This document shows, piece after piece, positions 1 to 9,111 of a stretch of 64,000 nt of DNA (positions are counted from its first letter, which is position 1; each line of letters starts with the position of its first letter). Both the position numbers and the translations under genes were made by a program. A model generated the notes under the pieces. That model saw only the letters and a list, made by a program, of their open reading frames with translations, was not told the DNA's origin and did no database searches. The stretch is from Paenibacillus farraposensis. GTDB lineage: Bacteria; Bacillota; Bacilli; Paenibacillales; Paenibacillaceae. The stretch covers positions 1 through 64,000 of the forward strand of contig NZ_JAFFQR010000101.1 of assembly GCF_020736845.1 (NCBI RefSeq), given 5' to 3'.

Positions 1-68
1 CCGTTAAGCCCTCCAGCGCCGATGGTACTTGGACCGCAGGGTCCTGGGAGAGTAGGACGTTGCCAAGC
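1..68 (+). rRNA. rrf: 5S ribosomal RNA, 3' end (partial)
   Basis: The first 68 bases read as the 3' half of bacterial 5S rRNA, including the GGGAGAGTAGGACG stretch and the closing GCCAAGC end. The 5' part lies outside the window. A T-rich hairpin follows directly. In B. subtilis an rRNA operon also sits just upstream of csfB(gin), which fits the order here. RNase M5, which matures 5S rRNA in this group, is encoded in the same window at 14842. Confidence 0.95.
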
Positions 69-75
69 AACAAGT

Positions 76-116
76 AAAAAGGATCATGATCTCGATGAGA
101 TTGTGGTCCTCTTTTA
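76..116 (+). terminator. rRNA operon terminator
   Basis: An imperfect hairpin starts in the run AAAAGGATCATGATCTC and closes with GAGATTGTGGTCC, followed by TCTTTT. It lies 8 bases after the 5S end, the expected place for the rrn terminator. Confidence 0.8.
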
Positions 117-299
117 CATATACGTATATTTTAGAAATACCCTTACAAAAGGAAGGTAACATTTTTGTTACGGAATGTAAGGGCAAACCCTGTATAATAG
201 GTATTGAATCCCATACACACACGCTGCATTATTGCAGAATTATGCAACTTCCTATCGTGGAATTTGTATAGTCAATCAGGCTGGTAAGGAGGGAAGATC

Positions 300-719
300 A
301 TGCGGCGGAATAAATGGCTTGCTCTATTGGTGCTATTCAGTGTCGCTGTCGCGATTCTTACCGGGTGCGTGGAAGAGGAACCTTCTTGGACATCATTTGA
401 GGGTGCGGCTAACGAAAAGACGTTTCCGGTTCCCAAAGAAGCTAGTAAAACGGATCGGGCCAGCAGTAATTCGGATATGGACTATGTCCGCTATGCCCTG
501 CCAGCGCTAAAGGAAAGTGATAGCTTGCCTGCTCCTTATCTGGAGGAGATTGCAGCTTGGGGCTGGACAGAGGAACCGAGTTTATCAACTTCTAATCAGA
601 AGGTATTCCAGAAAAATAAACATATGGTGCATTTGTCTGTTCATGATGGTTCTTTTACTGTGTTGGTTCCGAAAGATGGAAAGGCTGCTGTAAAGAGCAA
701 AAGTGTAGACCTTAATTAA
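300..719 (+). CDS. small lipoprotein of unknown function
   Basis: A 139-residue secreted lipoprotein. Residues 1-23 form a lipoprotein signal: basic MRRNK, a hydrophobic core, and the lipobox LTGC with Cys23 as the expected lipidation site. It should therefore be anchored on the outer face of the membrane. The mature part is hydrophilic with no domain I recognise. The start is set by GGAGG at 287-291, nine bases before the ATG. A TATAAT at 193-198 could be its -10 box, but no good -35 is visible. There is no counterpart at this place in B. subtilis, so it is probably lineage-specific. It stands alone between the rRNA operon and a convergent gene. Confidence 0.8.
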   Translation: MRRNKWLALLVLFSVAVAILTGCVEEEPSWTSFEGAANEKTFPVPKEASKTDRASSNSDMDYVRYALPALKESDSLPAPYLEEIAAWGWTEEPSLSTSNQKVFQKNKHMVHLSVHDGSFTVLVPKDGKAAVKSKSVDLN

Positions 720-987
720 TAGGGCATGTTTTTTACAAGGATGTGCAAGGGCATGCATCCCAGGATTTGTCGGAGGCCATTCTTAGCTCGAAAACATAAC
801 AGATGGAATGCTGTATATAATGTTAGATGAAAGAGATCAGGTTAGGAAGCACTCAAAACTGCTGTTGAAGTAGAGGAGTGGATTCCTTTTATATAGTTAT
901 GTACAGGTGCAATTTTCTTTGTTGATGAGGATGCAGATGAGGGGACCGACTCCACGAAAGAGTATAGGCAGTTCTTGATGTTAGTGT
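720..987. other. intergenic region without a convincing gene
   Basis: About 270 bases between two convergent genes. Short open stretches exist on both strands but none has a ribosome site and gene-like composition. Nothing else is recognised before the shared terminator at 988. Confidence 0.5.
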
Positions 988-1025
988 AAAAAAAGGAGCA
1001 ACCATATTAGGGTTGCTCCTTTTTA
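988..1025. terminator. bidirectional terminator between convergent genes
   Basis: AGGAGCAACC and GGTTGCTCCT form a perfect 10-bp stem. It is flanked by seven A on the left and five T on the right, so it can stop transcription from both sides. It lies between the lipoprotein gene (plus) and the membrane protein gene (minus). Confidence 0.9.
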
Positions 1026-1090
1026 CATAGATCATTAGGGATAAGACGGGTTTGGGAATTATATCCATATGATTAGATGAATAGCAAGAT

Positions 1091-1618
1091 TTACTGTTGA
1101 TAATAGGAGGCCTCTTCATCGGTGAATTTCAACATGCCGTCTTTTCTCTCGCCTGTAAGCCGGCTCAGAATGTATAGACGCGGCCCAATAAGCCAAAGAT
1201 GCCAGAAAAGCAAGGATACGGTAAAGGCTGGCGGAGACCAAAATATGAATACAGCTGACAAGCAGATACCGATCCAGAGTGTATGTATGTGTACACGACG
1301 AAAGATACCGTAGCTTATGTACTGGTCTGTCATATAACCCAGCCAAGGCAGCTTGCGGTGAAATGTCCAACGTTTGCGGAAAGCTGTTCCGCGGCCGATG
1401 AATAGGACAGAACGGGAAATTACGAAGTGTACCCATAGGGTCAAGAAAAAGGCCAGGGCAAACAAAAATATGCTGGTCCAGGAAAAGGCAAGAAGCAAGA
1501 AGAGAAGCATAATGACAGACAGTGAGATGTGGCTCCATATCAGCTGACGCGGTATACTGATTTTTTTAATAAGCTTGTAGTGATAGTAGGTAGCTTTGGT
1601 TCCGGTTTCCTCTACCAT
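1091..1618 (-). CDS. uncharacterised multi-pass membrane protein
   Basis: A 175-residue protein I do not recognise. It has a hydrophilic N-terminus, two closely spaced hydrophobic segments around residues 27-68, a basic loop, and another hydrophobic pair around residues 111-150. This suggests an integral membrane protein with about four spans. A GAAAGGA ribosome site lies upstream of the ATG on the minus strand. The gene is transcribed against almost everything else in the window and stops at the bidirectional terminator. It has no counterpart at this place in B. subtilis. A transporter or sensor role would be speculation. Confidence 0.7.
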   Translation of the reverse strand: MVEETGTKATYYHYKLIKKISIPRQLIWSHISLSVIMLLFLLLAFSWTSIFLFALAFFLTLWVHFVISRSVLFIGRGTAFRKRWTFHRKLPWLGYMTDQYISYGIFRRVHIHTLWIGICLSAVFIFWSPPAFTVSLLFWHLWLIGPRLYILSRLTGERKDGMLKFTDEEASYYQQ

Positions 1619-1805
1619 GCAAACAGTCCTTTCATTAATCTACTGCACCACAAGTGGCTCGCTGTCCCCAGTCGGAGAGAGGGACGATGCTTTGCTCATG
1701 CCACTTTAAATAATTCCCCAGTCGTTTGTAAAAGTGCAGAATGATCGACATCTAGTGTTAGTTAGCCCATTCTCTAATTTAGAGGAAAAGTTATGCTAAT
1801 AAAAG

Positions 1806-1856
1806 GTACCAGGCTCCCATGAAAGGGTATCCATACATAGGAGCTTTTCTTTTTAT
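1806..1856 (+). terminator. possible terminator or attenuator upstream of gin
   Basis: GCTCCCATG and CATAGGAGC can form a stem with one mismatch, followed by TTTTCTTTTT. No plus-strand gene precedes it, so it would act inside a leader transcript of gin or end a small RNA. The stem is weak. The rest of 1619-2003 shows no gene. Confidence 0.4.
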
Positions 1857-2017
1857 ATCGGCATAGGCGGCTGTTTTTTAAACATACGGCGCGTACAAAC
1901 ACCATAAGGGCCCAGAGAGAATATATATAGGGTATGTCGTAAAGTTGGGCTATGAAAAGGTTTAAAATAGTAGACAGTGACCCATACTAATAGTAAAAGA
2001 AACAAGGTGGGATGGAT

Positions 2018-2203
2018 ATGCATGAACAAAACGGCTACCGCTGCATTATATGCAGCCAGCACAAGCATGAAGGCATTTTTATCGTCTCTGAGTTTATCTG
2101 CGATGCATGTGAAGCTGAAATGGTGCACACAGATGCAACAGACGCCAAATATCATTTTTTTATCGATCAACTGAAGCAGATTTGGGTTCAGAAAAATGCA
2201 TAA
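2018..2203 (+). CDS. gin: anti-sigma-G factor Gin (CsfB)
   Basis: A 61-residue zinc-finger protein. Two CxxC pairs (Cys9/Cys12 and Cys28/Cys31) match the Gin family, which binds and inhibits the forespore sigma factor G until engulfment is complete and also keeps it off in the mother cell. An ATG at 2012 would give two more residues, but AAGGTGG at 2004-2010 lies directly against it. The ATG at 2018, seven bases after that site, is the likelier start. In B. subtilis csfB also lies between an rRNA operon and the yaaO-tmk block. The family call rests on size, cysteine spacing and position. Confidence 0.85.
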   Translation: MHEQNGYRCIICSQHKHEGIFIVSEFICDACEAEMVHTDATDAKYHFFIDQLKQIWVQKNA

Positions 2204-2244
2204 TAATCCTTTATCAGCTCGTCTCTGAAGGATTGGCATTCCAA

Positions 2245-2273
2245 GGTCTGTCGATACGGGCCTTTTTTCTGCG
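2245..2273 (+). terminator. probable terminator after gin
   Basis: AAGGTCTGT and ACGGGCCTT pair around a CGAT loop, with imperfect pairing, and run into TTTTTT. It separates gin from the decarboxylase gene. Confidence 0.5.
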
Positions 2274-2348
2274 TGTAAAAGTAGGATTCCGTTTGATTTT
2301 ACGATAAAATAGGGTAGATATAAAGCTTTGTTTCGGAAGGATTGCAGA

Positions 2349-3932
2349 ATGATGGGGAAAAAGGCGGCACATGCACCATTAATGGAGGCTCTGATACGTT
2401 ACCGGGATCAGGGTAATGCTTCTTTTCATGTACCGGGTCATAAGAATGGACAAGTATATAAGGATGAAGATATCGCGTCTCTTCTGCAAGAAGTGATGTC
2501 CATTGATGGGACGGAAATTACAGGACTAGATGATTTGCATCACCCTGAAGACGTGATTCGTGAAGGACAGGAGCTGGCTGCGAAATGTTTTGGTGCGGAG
2601 GAGAGCTTCTGGCTGGTTGGAGGAAGCACGGCCGGTAATTTGGCTATGATTTTGACTGTATGTACAAATCCGGGAGATTTACTGCTGGTACAGCGAAATG
2701 TACATAAGTCTGTATTGAATGGCCTTATGCTGTCAGGAGCTGCTGCGGTGTTCCTGGAGCCCGAAATAGATACGCTTAGCGGGCTGGCGGTTGCTCCATC
2801 AGCGGAGACGGTAAAAGCTGCGCTAAAGGCCTATCCCTCGGCCAAAGGAGTGCTGCTTGCGCTTCCTAACTACTATGGGATGGGATATGACCTGAAGTCA
2901 ACAGCTGATGTCTGCCATGCAGCCTGTGTGCCGCTATTGGTAGACGAGGCGCACGGCGCTCATTACGGGCTGCATCCTCGTTTGCCAGCCTCTGCGCTCT
3001 CTTGTGAAGCTGATGTTGTCGTTCAATCGACACATAAAATGCTTTCAGCCATGACCATGGGAGCCATGCTACATGTGCAAGGCGAGCGAATCCATCGGGA
3101 GCTGCTGCGTCAACGGTTAGCTATGGTACAAAGCTCAAGCCCTTCGTATCCAATCATGGCCTCGCTGGATTTGGCTAGACAGCATATCGACGTTCACGGG
3201 GAGGATGCTTTTACGGAGGGATTGGCGGCGGCAGATGCTTTTAGAAAGGGGCTGGAGCAGCTTCCACGCTTCCGCTTGGTAGAGCCAGTACCGCAATCGG
3301 AACGAAGAAATAACGTTTCAGAGGCTGTCTCGAAAGATCTAGATGAGAGCAGGGAGAAGAGCAGCGGATATTCGACACAGGATCCTTTTAAAATGGTGCT
3401 GTATGATACGTTGGGTGTATTAGATGGCTTTGGACTCAAGCATGAGATGGAGGCTTACGGCTGTATTCCTGAGATGAGTGACGAGAAGCACGTTGTTTTA
3501 CTGTTTACGTTGGGCTCTATGGTTAAGGATGCGAATCACCTGTTACAGGCACTTGTGCATATAAATAATGATATGAGGTTTAAAAAGGCGGCTGTTGATC
3601 CAGGTTCTGCTGGAATGGAGCCGCATGTCCCGGATTCGGATTTTTCCACGTGGAACAATAATGGCATGAACGCTTTCTCTAATCCGGTGCAGTTTGGGCT
3701 TCAACCGATTCAACCAGATCAGATCGAGGTCGTGCCTGTAGAGGGCTCGGCCGGCAGGGTAGCTGCGGAAATGATTATCCCGTATCCTCCAGGTATTCCT
3801 TTGCTATATGCAGGAGAGACCATCACAGAGGAGCACGCGCTGCGGATGACACGTCTATGTAAGCTGGGAGCCAAGTGGCAAGGAGTAGCAGATGAAAGTA
3901 TGCTTACGATTCGGGTATATCGTTTAAAATAA
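2349..3932 (+). CDS. yaaO: Orn/Lys/Arg decarboxylase family PLP enzyme (YaaO-like)
   Basis: A 527-residue pyridoxal-phosphate enzyme of fold type I, the group of arginine, lysine and ornithine decarboxylases; it probably makes a polyamine or a precursor. The N-terminus has FHVPGHKNG, typical of the family. The motif STHK places the PLP-binding lysine near residue 230, followed by MLSAMTMGAML. The C-terminal part has the small Orn/Lys/Arg decarboxylase domain with PYPPGIPLLYAGE. An upstream ATG at 2328 is in frame, but GGAAGGA at 2335-2341 points to 2349. The substrate cannot be told from the sequence. It precedes tmk, as yaaO does in B. subtilis. Confidence 0.88.
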   Translation: MMGKKAAHAPLMEALIRYRDQGNASFHVPGHKNGQVYKDEDIASLLQEVMSIDGTEITGLDDLHHPEDVIREGQELAAKCFGAEESFWLVGGSTAGNLAMILTVCTNPGDLLLVQRNVHKSVLNGLMLSGAAAVFLEPEIDTLSGLAVAPSAETVKAALKAYPSAKGVLLALPNYYGMGYDLKSTADVCHAACVPLLVDEAHGAHYGLHPRLPASALSCEADVVVQSTHKMLSAMTMGAMLHVQGERIHRELLRQRLAMVQSSSPSYPIMASLDLARQHIDVHGEDAFTEGLAAADAFRKGLEQLPRFRLVEPVPQSERRNNVSEAVSKDLDESREKSSGYSTQDPFKMVLYDTLGVLDGFGLKHEMEAYGCIPEMSDEKHVVLLFTLGSMVKDANHLLQALVHINNDMRFKKAAVDPGSAGMEPHVPDSDFSTWNNNGMNAFSNPVQFGLQPIQPDQIEVVPVEGSAGRVAAEMIIPYPPGIPLLYAGETITEEHALRMTRLCKLGAKWQGVADESMLTIRVYRLK

Positions 3933-4035
3933 AGATTAGATGGACAAGAGACTTAACAAATACAAGAGATTGAAAAAAAGAAGCATACGAGCCTGTGGTA
4001 ACTTTTATTTTTCAGGCTGGAAAGCAGGGAATGAT

Positions 4036-4683
4036 ATGAATCGCAAAGGTATTTTTATTACGCTGGAGGGGGGAGATGGCTCCGGTAAAACAACTATGAT
4101 CGAGCGGCTGGCCAAGTTTATGGAGGAAGAAGGCTATCCGGTCGTCACGACGCGGGAGCCGGGCGGCATTGAAATTTCTGAGAAGATTCGTTCTATCATT
4201 TTAGACCCAGCCCATACCAGTATGGACCCCCGGACAGAGGCGCTTTTATATGCGGCGGCCCGGCGTCAGCATTTGGTGGAGAAAGTGAAACCGGCCATTG
4301 AACAGGGGGCAATCGTATTATGTGATCGTTTTGTGGATAGCAGCCTGGTCTATCAAGGATTTGCAAGAGGAATCGGCATAGAAGAGGTTGCCTCAATTAA
4401 TCGTTTTGCGGTCGATGATTGGGAGCCGGATGCTACATTTTATCTCGATATCGAACCCGAGCTGGGATTGGCAAGAATTAATGCCTCACGGGGAGAGGGA
4501 ATGGATCGCCTCGATATGGAAAGTATATCGTTTCACCATAAGGTGAGAGAGGCCTATCTGGAGCTGGCCCGTCAATTTCCGGAGCGAATTACGGTTGTCG
4601 ATGCATCTCCTGTGCCGGAACAGGTAGAGCATGTATTGAAGGATTTGCTGAAAAAGCGTTTCATTCAAAATTTTAACGTGTAA
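4036..4683 (+). CDS. tmk: thymidylate kinase
   Basis: A 215-residue cytosolic kinase that converts dTMP to dTDP for DNA synthesis. The P-loop GGDGSGKTT lies at residues 12-20. The DRF motif ([13 protein letters not shown]) comes near residue 98 and carries the nucleotide-binding arginine. The open frame extends back to 3940, but those 32 codons do not look like the family. The ATG at 4036 begins [12 protein letters not shown], the usual Tmk start. It is followed by darA, yaaR and holB, the same cluster as in B. subtilis. Confidence 0.95.
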   Translation: MNRKGIFITLEGGDGSGKTTMIERLAKFMEEEGYPVVTTREPGGIEISEKIRSIILDPAHTSMDPRTEALLYAAARRQHLVEKVKPAIEQGAIVLCDRFVDSSLVYQGFARGIGIEEVASINRFAVDDWEPDATFYLDIEPELGLARINASRGEGMDRLDMESISFHHKVREAYLELARQFPERITVVDASPVPEQVEHVLKDLLKKRFIQNFNV

Positions 4684-4715
4684 TTGCCGAAGGATATACG
4701 GTAAAATTGGGTTAG

Positions 4716-5084
<369 letters not shown>

Positions 5085-5280
5085 ATCTACACAATAGGAC
5101 CTATTCTGCCGATATGATAGGGAAATGCTGTTTCTTGCCCGCATGATGGGGGTGAGGACAGATCCACTACAACGGCCGCGCCAAAGCGCAGTCCCTGGAA
5201 AGCCGATCGGACCCCCAAGTTCCTGCATTGAACTGTAAGAGGGGAGAAAGTGGAAGCATCCGGGGAGAAAGCAGGTTTAT

Positions 5281-5724
5281 ATGAAAATAAATCCGGGCTA
5301 TCGCCCTTTACAAAGCACATTGTCTACAAATGAAATGAACACGAAGCCGGTTCAGGCCAAGAGTTTTTCCGATGTTATGCAGCAAAATGGGGAGCAAGCA
5401 TCACAGCAGGAATTGAACCGGCGTTTTAAGGAAATTCAAATGCAGGGAGATCGTCTTGCACGCTCAATGACGATTCGTGAGCTGAAGGCCTATAAGATGC
5501 TGGTCAAACGTTTTCTGGAGGATACGGTTCGTCGAGGTGTGTCCATGAAGGATACGAAGGGCTGGGATCGCCGGGGGCGCAGCAAGCGTTATAAGCTGAT
5601 TGATCAGGTGGATGAGATATTGCTCAAGATGGCGGATGAGCTGCTTGAGACCGAGCAGGGCAAGATTGAGCTTTTGCAGGGAGTCGGTGAAATAAGGGGT
5701 TTGCTGATTAATCTCTCGTTTTAA
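5281..5724 (+). CDS. yaaR: YaaR family protein (DUF327)
   Basis: A 147-residue charged, mostly helical cytosolic protein matching YaaR/DUF327 by size, place and the conserved core around FKEIQMQGDRLARSMTIRE. Its function is unknown. A GGGGAGAAAG stretch lies upstream, a little far from the ATG. No better start is seen in the 196 bases after darA, which hold no other feature I recognise. It sits between darA and holB as in B. subtilis. Confidence 0.85.
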   Translation: MKINPGYRPLQSTLSTNEMNTKPVQAKSFSDVMQQNGEQASQQELNRRFKEIQMQGDRLARSMTIRELKAYKMLVKRFLEDTVRRGVSMKDTKGWDRRGRSKRYKLIDQVDEILLKMADELLETEQGKIELLQGVGEIRGLLINLSF

Positions 5725-5770
5725 TGTCGACTTATGTTATAGATGAATACAACGGGCTGTTGCCACGAAG

Positions 5771-5808
5771 AATAATCTGCTTGCTAACCATGCTGGCAGA
5801 TTATTTTT
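5771..5808 (+). terminator. terminator after yaaR
   Basis: AATAATCTGC and GCAGATTATT form a perfect 10-bp stem, ending in TTT. Confidence 0.75.
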
Positions 5809-5929
5809 GACTATGAAGTGCATGTGGACAGACGCAGGTGTCAAGATGAAAAACAGCAACAAAGTTGCCCGGTGAAACAACGATTTGCCGATGATTGACA
5901 GTTGTTTTTAGTGGAGAAAGTGAGGAATT

Positions 5930-6925
5930 ATGTCATTCCAACAGATAATGGGGCAGGATATAGCCAAAAAAATGCTGCAAAGCGCGCTGCGAAATCATAC
6001 GGTCAGCCATGCATATGTTTTTAGCGGACCGCCAGGAAGTGGGCAAATGAAGATGGCCCAGACCTTTGCCAAGGCTTTATTTTGTGAGCAACGGACGGAT
6101 GATGCGTGTGGAGAGTGTTTGTCGTGTCGTAAGGTAGAGCACGGGAATCACCCGGATTTGCATATTGTAGAGCCGGATGGAGCTTCGATTAAAATTGACC
6201 AAATTCGCGGGTTGCAACGTTTATTCTCTTACAAATCGGAAAACTCCAATCCGAAGGTATATATCGTTCAGCAAGCGGATACCATGACAGTGCAAGCTGC
6301 AAACAGCCTGCTTAAGTTTCTGGAGGAGCCTCAGCTGCCGGTGGTCGGCATACTCATTTCCCAAAATGGACAGGCGTTGCTGCCTACGATCCAATCGCGG
6401 ACGCAGATGGTTCCTTTCCATGCTTTACACCCGGAAGTGATGATGCAGGAGCTGATTGGGGAAGGCTATACGACAGCCCTTGTCCGTTCGGTGGTTCATA
6501 TCGCTTCGGGACTGGAAGCATGTAGAGAAATTCTCCAGCAGAATTGGTTTGCAGAAATTAGAAACGTAGTGTTACAATTAGTGAAGGAGTCCATGAGCCG
6601 GGGGAGTTCTTCCATTATACTGGCTCAACAGAAGATTTTTAAAACTGGACTTTCTGAACACCTGGATACTCTGTTTCATCTGTTTCATTTGTGGTTTAGA
6701 GATATGCTTCATTTCCGTTACGGAAGGCACGAAAGCATTGTTTTCATAGATCATTTGGAGTCCGTCTCCAAATTGGCAATCACCCGCAGCACGGAACAAT
6801 GGGTCTCTTATATGGATTTGGCGGCGAACTGCAGGAAGAAGCTGCGTTTTAACGTCAATGGACAATTATGCGTGGAGCAGCTTCTGGTTGGCTTGTCCGA
6901 TACAAGCGGTTCAATCACCGTCTAA
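5930..6925 (+). CDS. holB: DNA polymerase III delta-prime subunit
   Basis: A 331-residue clamp-loader subunit. The N-terminal AAA+ fold starts at MSFQQIMGQDIAKKML. Its P-loop region reads GPPGSGQMKMA, with Gln where the catalytic Lys should be, so it probably does not hydrolyse ATP; delta-prime subunits are generally ATPase-inactive. A four-cysteine zinc module (CEQ, then CGECLSC) follows near residues 54-68. The SRC arginine-finger motif seen in many delta-prime proteins reads SRT (QSRTQM) here. It lies between yaaR and ricT as in B. subtilis. Confidence 0.93.
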   Translation: MSFQQIMGQDIAKKMLQSALRNHTVSHAYVFSGPPGSGQMKMAQTFAKALFCEQRTDDACGECLSCRKVEHGNHPDLHIVEPDGASIKIDQIRGLQRLFSYKSENSNPKVYIVQQADTMTVQAANSLLKFLEEPQLPVVGILISQNGQALLPTIQSRTQMVPFHALHPEVMMQELIGEGYTTALVRSVVHIASGLEACREILQQNWFAEIRNVVLQLVKESMSRGSSSIILAQQKIFKTGLSEHLDTLFHLFHLWFRDMLHFRYGRHESIVFIDHLESVSKLAITRSTEQWVSYMDLAANCRKKLRFNVNGQLCVEQLLVGLSDTSGSITV

Positions 6926-7062
6926 CAGGAAGGCGCGCTTGTTCCACTCTGCACAACCGCGACGCCAGGTTCCCGGTTTGTGCGACAGTGAGACTTCAAT
7001 TGCGGCCATTCGTACAATGTCGGCTTCAAATGAGGTTTAGTGGCATACAAGGGGGTTAATTT

Positions 7063-7863
7063 TTGTATAGTGTAGTGGGTGTCCGTTTCAAGAAGGCGGG
7101 CAAGACTTATTATTTCGATCCGCTGGATCTTCCAGTGGAGAAAGAAAACTGCGTCATTGTAGAGACCGCGCGCGGTATTGAATATGGCAAGGTTGTGGTG
7201 GGCAAAAAAGAAGTCAATGACTCCGATGTTGTCCTGCCGTTAAAGAAAGTGATTCGTATTGCCGGAGATGATGACGCTCTTGTTGTAGAAGAGAATAAAT
7301 TGGCGGCCAAAGATGCATTCGGTACGTGTTTAAATAAAATTAAAGACCATGGCCTTAAAATGAAACTGGTTGATGTGGAATTTACATTTGACCGCAATAA
7401 GATCATTTTTTATTTTACGGCAGAGGGCCGGGTGGATTTTCGAGAACTTGTAAAGGATTTGGCCAGTATCTTTCGTACACGGATTGAGCTGCGGCAGATC
7501 GGGGTACGGGATGAGGCTAAAATGCTTGGCGGAATCGGACCATGTGGACGTATTTTGTGCTGTTCCTCATGGCTGGGAGATTTTGACCCGGTATCTATCA
7601 AGATGGCGAAGGATCAGAGCTTGTCGCTGAATCCGACAAAGATTTCCGGGTTGTGCGGAAGATTGATGTGCTGTCTCAAGTTCGAACATGATAACTACGA
7701 GAGCGTAAAGGAAGAACTCCCACAGGTGGGTAAGCTAGTGATCACCTCTATGGGAGAAGGTAAAGTTGTAGGCGTAAATACAGGTCATCGTATGGTGCAT
7801 GTTCAATTGTTTGAGATCGGCAAGGTCAAGGAACTTCCAATGGACGATGTAGTCGTCAAGTAA
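7063..7863 (+). CDS. ricT: PSP1-domain protein RicT (YaaT)
   Basis: A 266-residue protein with a TTG start behind GGGGG. RicT works with RicA and RicF in the Ric complex, which carries iron-sulfur clusters, helps RNase Y mature mRNAs and promotes entry into sporulation and biofilm formation. The diagnostic cysteines are present: Cys161, Cys166 and Cys167 (GIGPCGRILCC), then Cys198, Cys203 and Cys204 (GLCGRLMCC). RicA and RicF are not in this window. The neighbours holB and yabA match B. subtilis. Confidence 0.93.
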   Translation: MYSVVGVRFKKAGKTYYFDPLDLPVEKENCVIVETARGIEYGKVVVGKKEVNDSDVVLPLKKVIRIAGDDDALVVEENKLAAKDAFGTCLNKIKDHGLKMKLVDVEFTFDRNKIIFYFTAEGRVDFRELVKDLASIFRTRIELRQIGVRDEAKMLGGIGPCGRILCCSSWLGDFDPVSIKMAKDQSLSLNPTKISGLCGRLMCCLKFEHDNYESVKEELPQVGKLVITSMGEGKVVGVNTGHRMVHVQLFEIGKVKELPMDDVVVK

Positions 7864-7890
7864 ACCATTAGGTTGCTTCGGGGTGGAAAC

Positions 7891-8265
7891 TTGGATAAAT
7901 TAAATGTTTTTGCGCGTATTCACGAAATGGAAACCCAAATGGGACAGTTGTATAGCGATCTGGGTGAATTGAAGCTGGCAATAAAAGAGCTGCTAGAGGA
8001 AAATCAACGACTAACGATTGAAAACGAACAGGTGCGCAAGATGCTTAAGCGTGAAACCTCTGGAGAAGAAAGGCCGGCAAGCAAGCCGAAGCTCCCTCCT
8101 CCCATCGTCATTAAGAATGAAGAGGAAACGGGCGAGGTCGTGGGCGAAGGCTACGACAATCTGGCAAGGCTGTATCATGAAGGATTTCATATATGCAACG
8201 TGTATTACGGACATTTGCGCACGGAAGGCGATTGCCTCTTCTGTCTGTCTTTTTTGAATAAATAA
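7891..8265 (+). CDS. yabA: replication initiation control protein YabA
   Basis: A 124-residue negative regulator of DNA replication initiation that bridges DnaA and the DnaN clamp. The N-terminal half is a coiled coil with heptad leucines (about residues 1-55). A proline- and charge-rich linker leads to the C-terminal zinc module with one His and three Cys (HICN, then CLFC). The start is TTG at 7891, set by GGGGTGG just upstream; the in-frame TTG at 7873 lacks a site. It is followed by a strong terminator. Confidence 0.93.
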   Translation: MDKLNVFARIHEMETQMGQLYSDLGELKLAIKELLEENQRLTIENEQVRKMLKRETSGEERPASKPKLPPPIVIKNEEETGEVVGEGYDNLARLYHEGFHICNVYYGHLRTEGDCLFCLSFLNK

Positions 8266-8270
8266 AAACA

Positions 8271-8304
8271 AGCCGTAGGAGTAAGATGCCTACGGCTTTT
8301 TTGT
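8271..8304 (+). terminator. terminator after yabA
   Basis: AGCCGTAGG and CCTACGGCT form a perfect stem, followed by TTTTTTG. Confidence 0.9.
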
Positions 8305-8355
8305 AAGGAAGTATGAATAAAGAGGGATTCTGGTTAAAAGAGATAGGAGAGCATT

Positions 8356-9111
8356 ATGTACGAAAATGAAAAAAATTCTGAACGAATTGATGATCTGCTT
8401 ACACATCATCTGCGTATTATTCAAAGTGACGAGGTGTTCAGCTTCTCAATGGATGCGGTCTTGCTGGCACGGTTTGCCGGTATTCCGCAGCGGGGAAAGA
8501 TTTTGGACCTCTGCACCGGCAATGGGGTTGTTCCTTTGCTGCTCACGACGCGAACCCAAGCAAATATTGAAGGAATTGAGATTCAGCCGCGCCTGGCGGA
8601 TATGGCCAGACGGAGTGTCAGCCTGAATGGATTGGAGGGAAAAATTCAGATTCGGGAAGGCGATCTGCGTGAACTGGTTCAAATTACGGGTCACAGCGCT
8701 TATGATGCCATTACGGTGAATCCTCCCTATATGCCTTTAAACGGCAGTGATTTGAAGGTCAACCCTCACCAGGCCATTGCTCGTCATGAAATTAGCTGTA
8801 CACTGGAAGAGGTTATACAGGCGTGTACCCGGTTGGTTCGCAACGGAGGCAAAGTGTCCATGGTTCATCGGCCGCAGCGGTTGGGTGAGATTATATCTCT
8901 GATGCGTGCGCACAGTCTGGAGCCGAAGCGAATTCGTTTTGTTCACCCACGGGCTCATATGGAGGCCAATATGGTACTGATCGAAGCGTTGCGTGACGGT
9001 AAGCCAGATGTCCGTCTGTTGCCACCGCTCATTGTATATCAGGAAGATGGGAATTATACTCAGGAAATAAGGGATATCTATGGGGAAGTAAGCAAGGAGG
9101 ATTCAGTGTGA
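8356..9111 (+). CDS. trmN6: tRNA1(Val) adenine-N6 methyltransferase family protein
   Basis: A 251-residue SAM-dependent methyltransferase (YabB/TrmN6 family), which methylates A37 of tRNA-Val in E. coli. The SAM-binding motif is DLCTGNGVVPLLL near residue 50. The catalytic NPPY motif for N6-adenine methylation is at residues 122-125. The ribosome site TAGGAGA lies five bases before the ATG. The stop overlaps the GTG start of rsmI by four bases, so the two are translationally coupled. The GIY-YIG gene yazA, which stands between them in B. subtilis, is absent. Confidence 0.9.
   Translation: MYENEKNSERIDDLLTHHLRIIQSDEVFSFSMDAVLLARFAGIPQRGKILDLCTGNGVVPLLLTTRTQANIEGIEIQPRLADMARRSVSLNGLEGKIQIREGDLRELVQITGHSAYDAITVNPPYMPLNGSDLKVNPHQAIARHEISCTLEEVIQACTRLVRNGGKVSMVHRPQRLGEIISLMRAHSLEPKRIRFVHPRAHMEANMVLIEALRDGKPDVRLLPPLIVYQEDGNYTQEIRDIYGEVSKEDSV

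Noticed and set aside
889..1119. 76-codon minus-strand frame overlapping the shared terminator
   Set aside because: It includes the perfect terminator stem and has no start signal.
5087..5320. Minus-strand frame between darA and yaaR
   Set aside because: No ribosome site; it overlaps the yaaR start and has no recognisable protein features.
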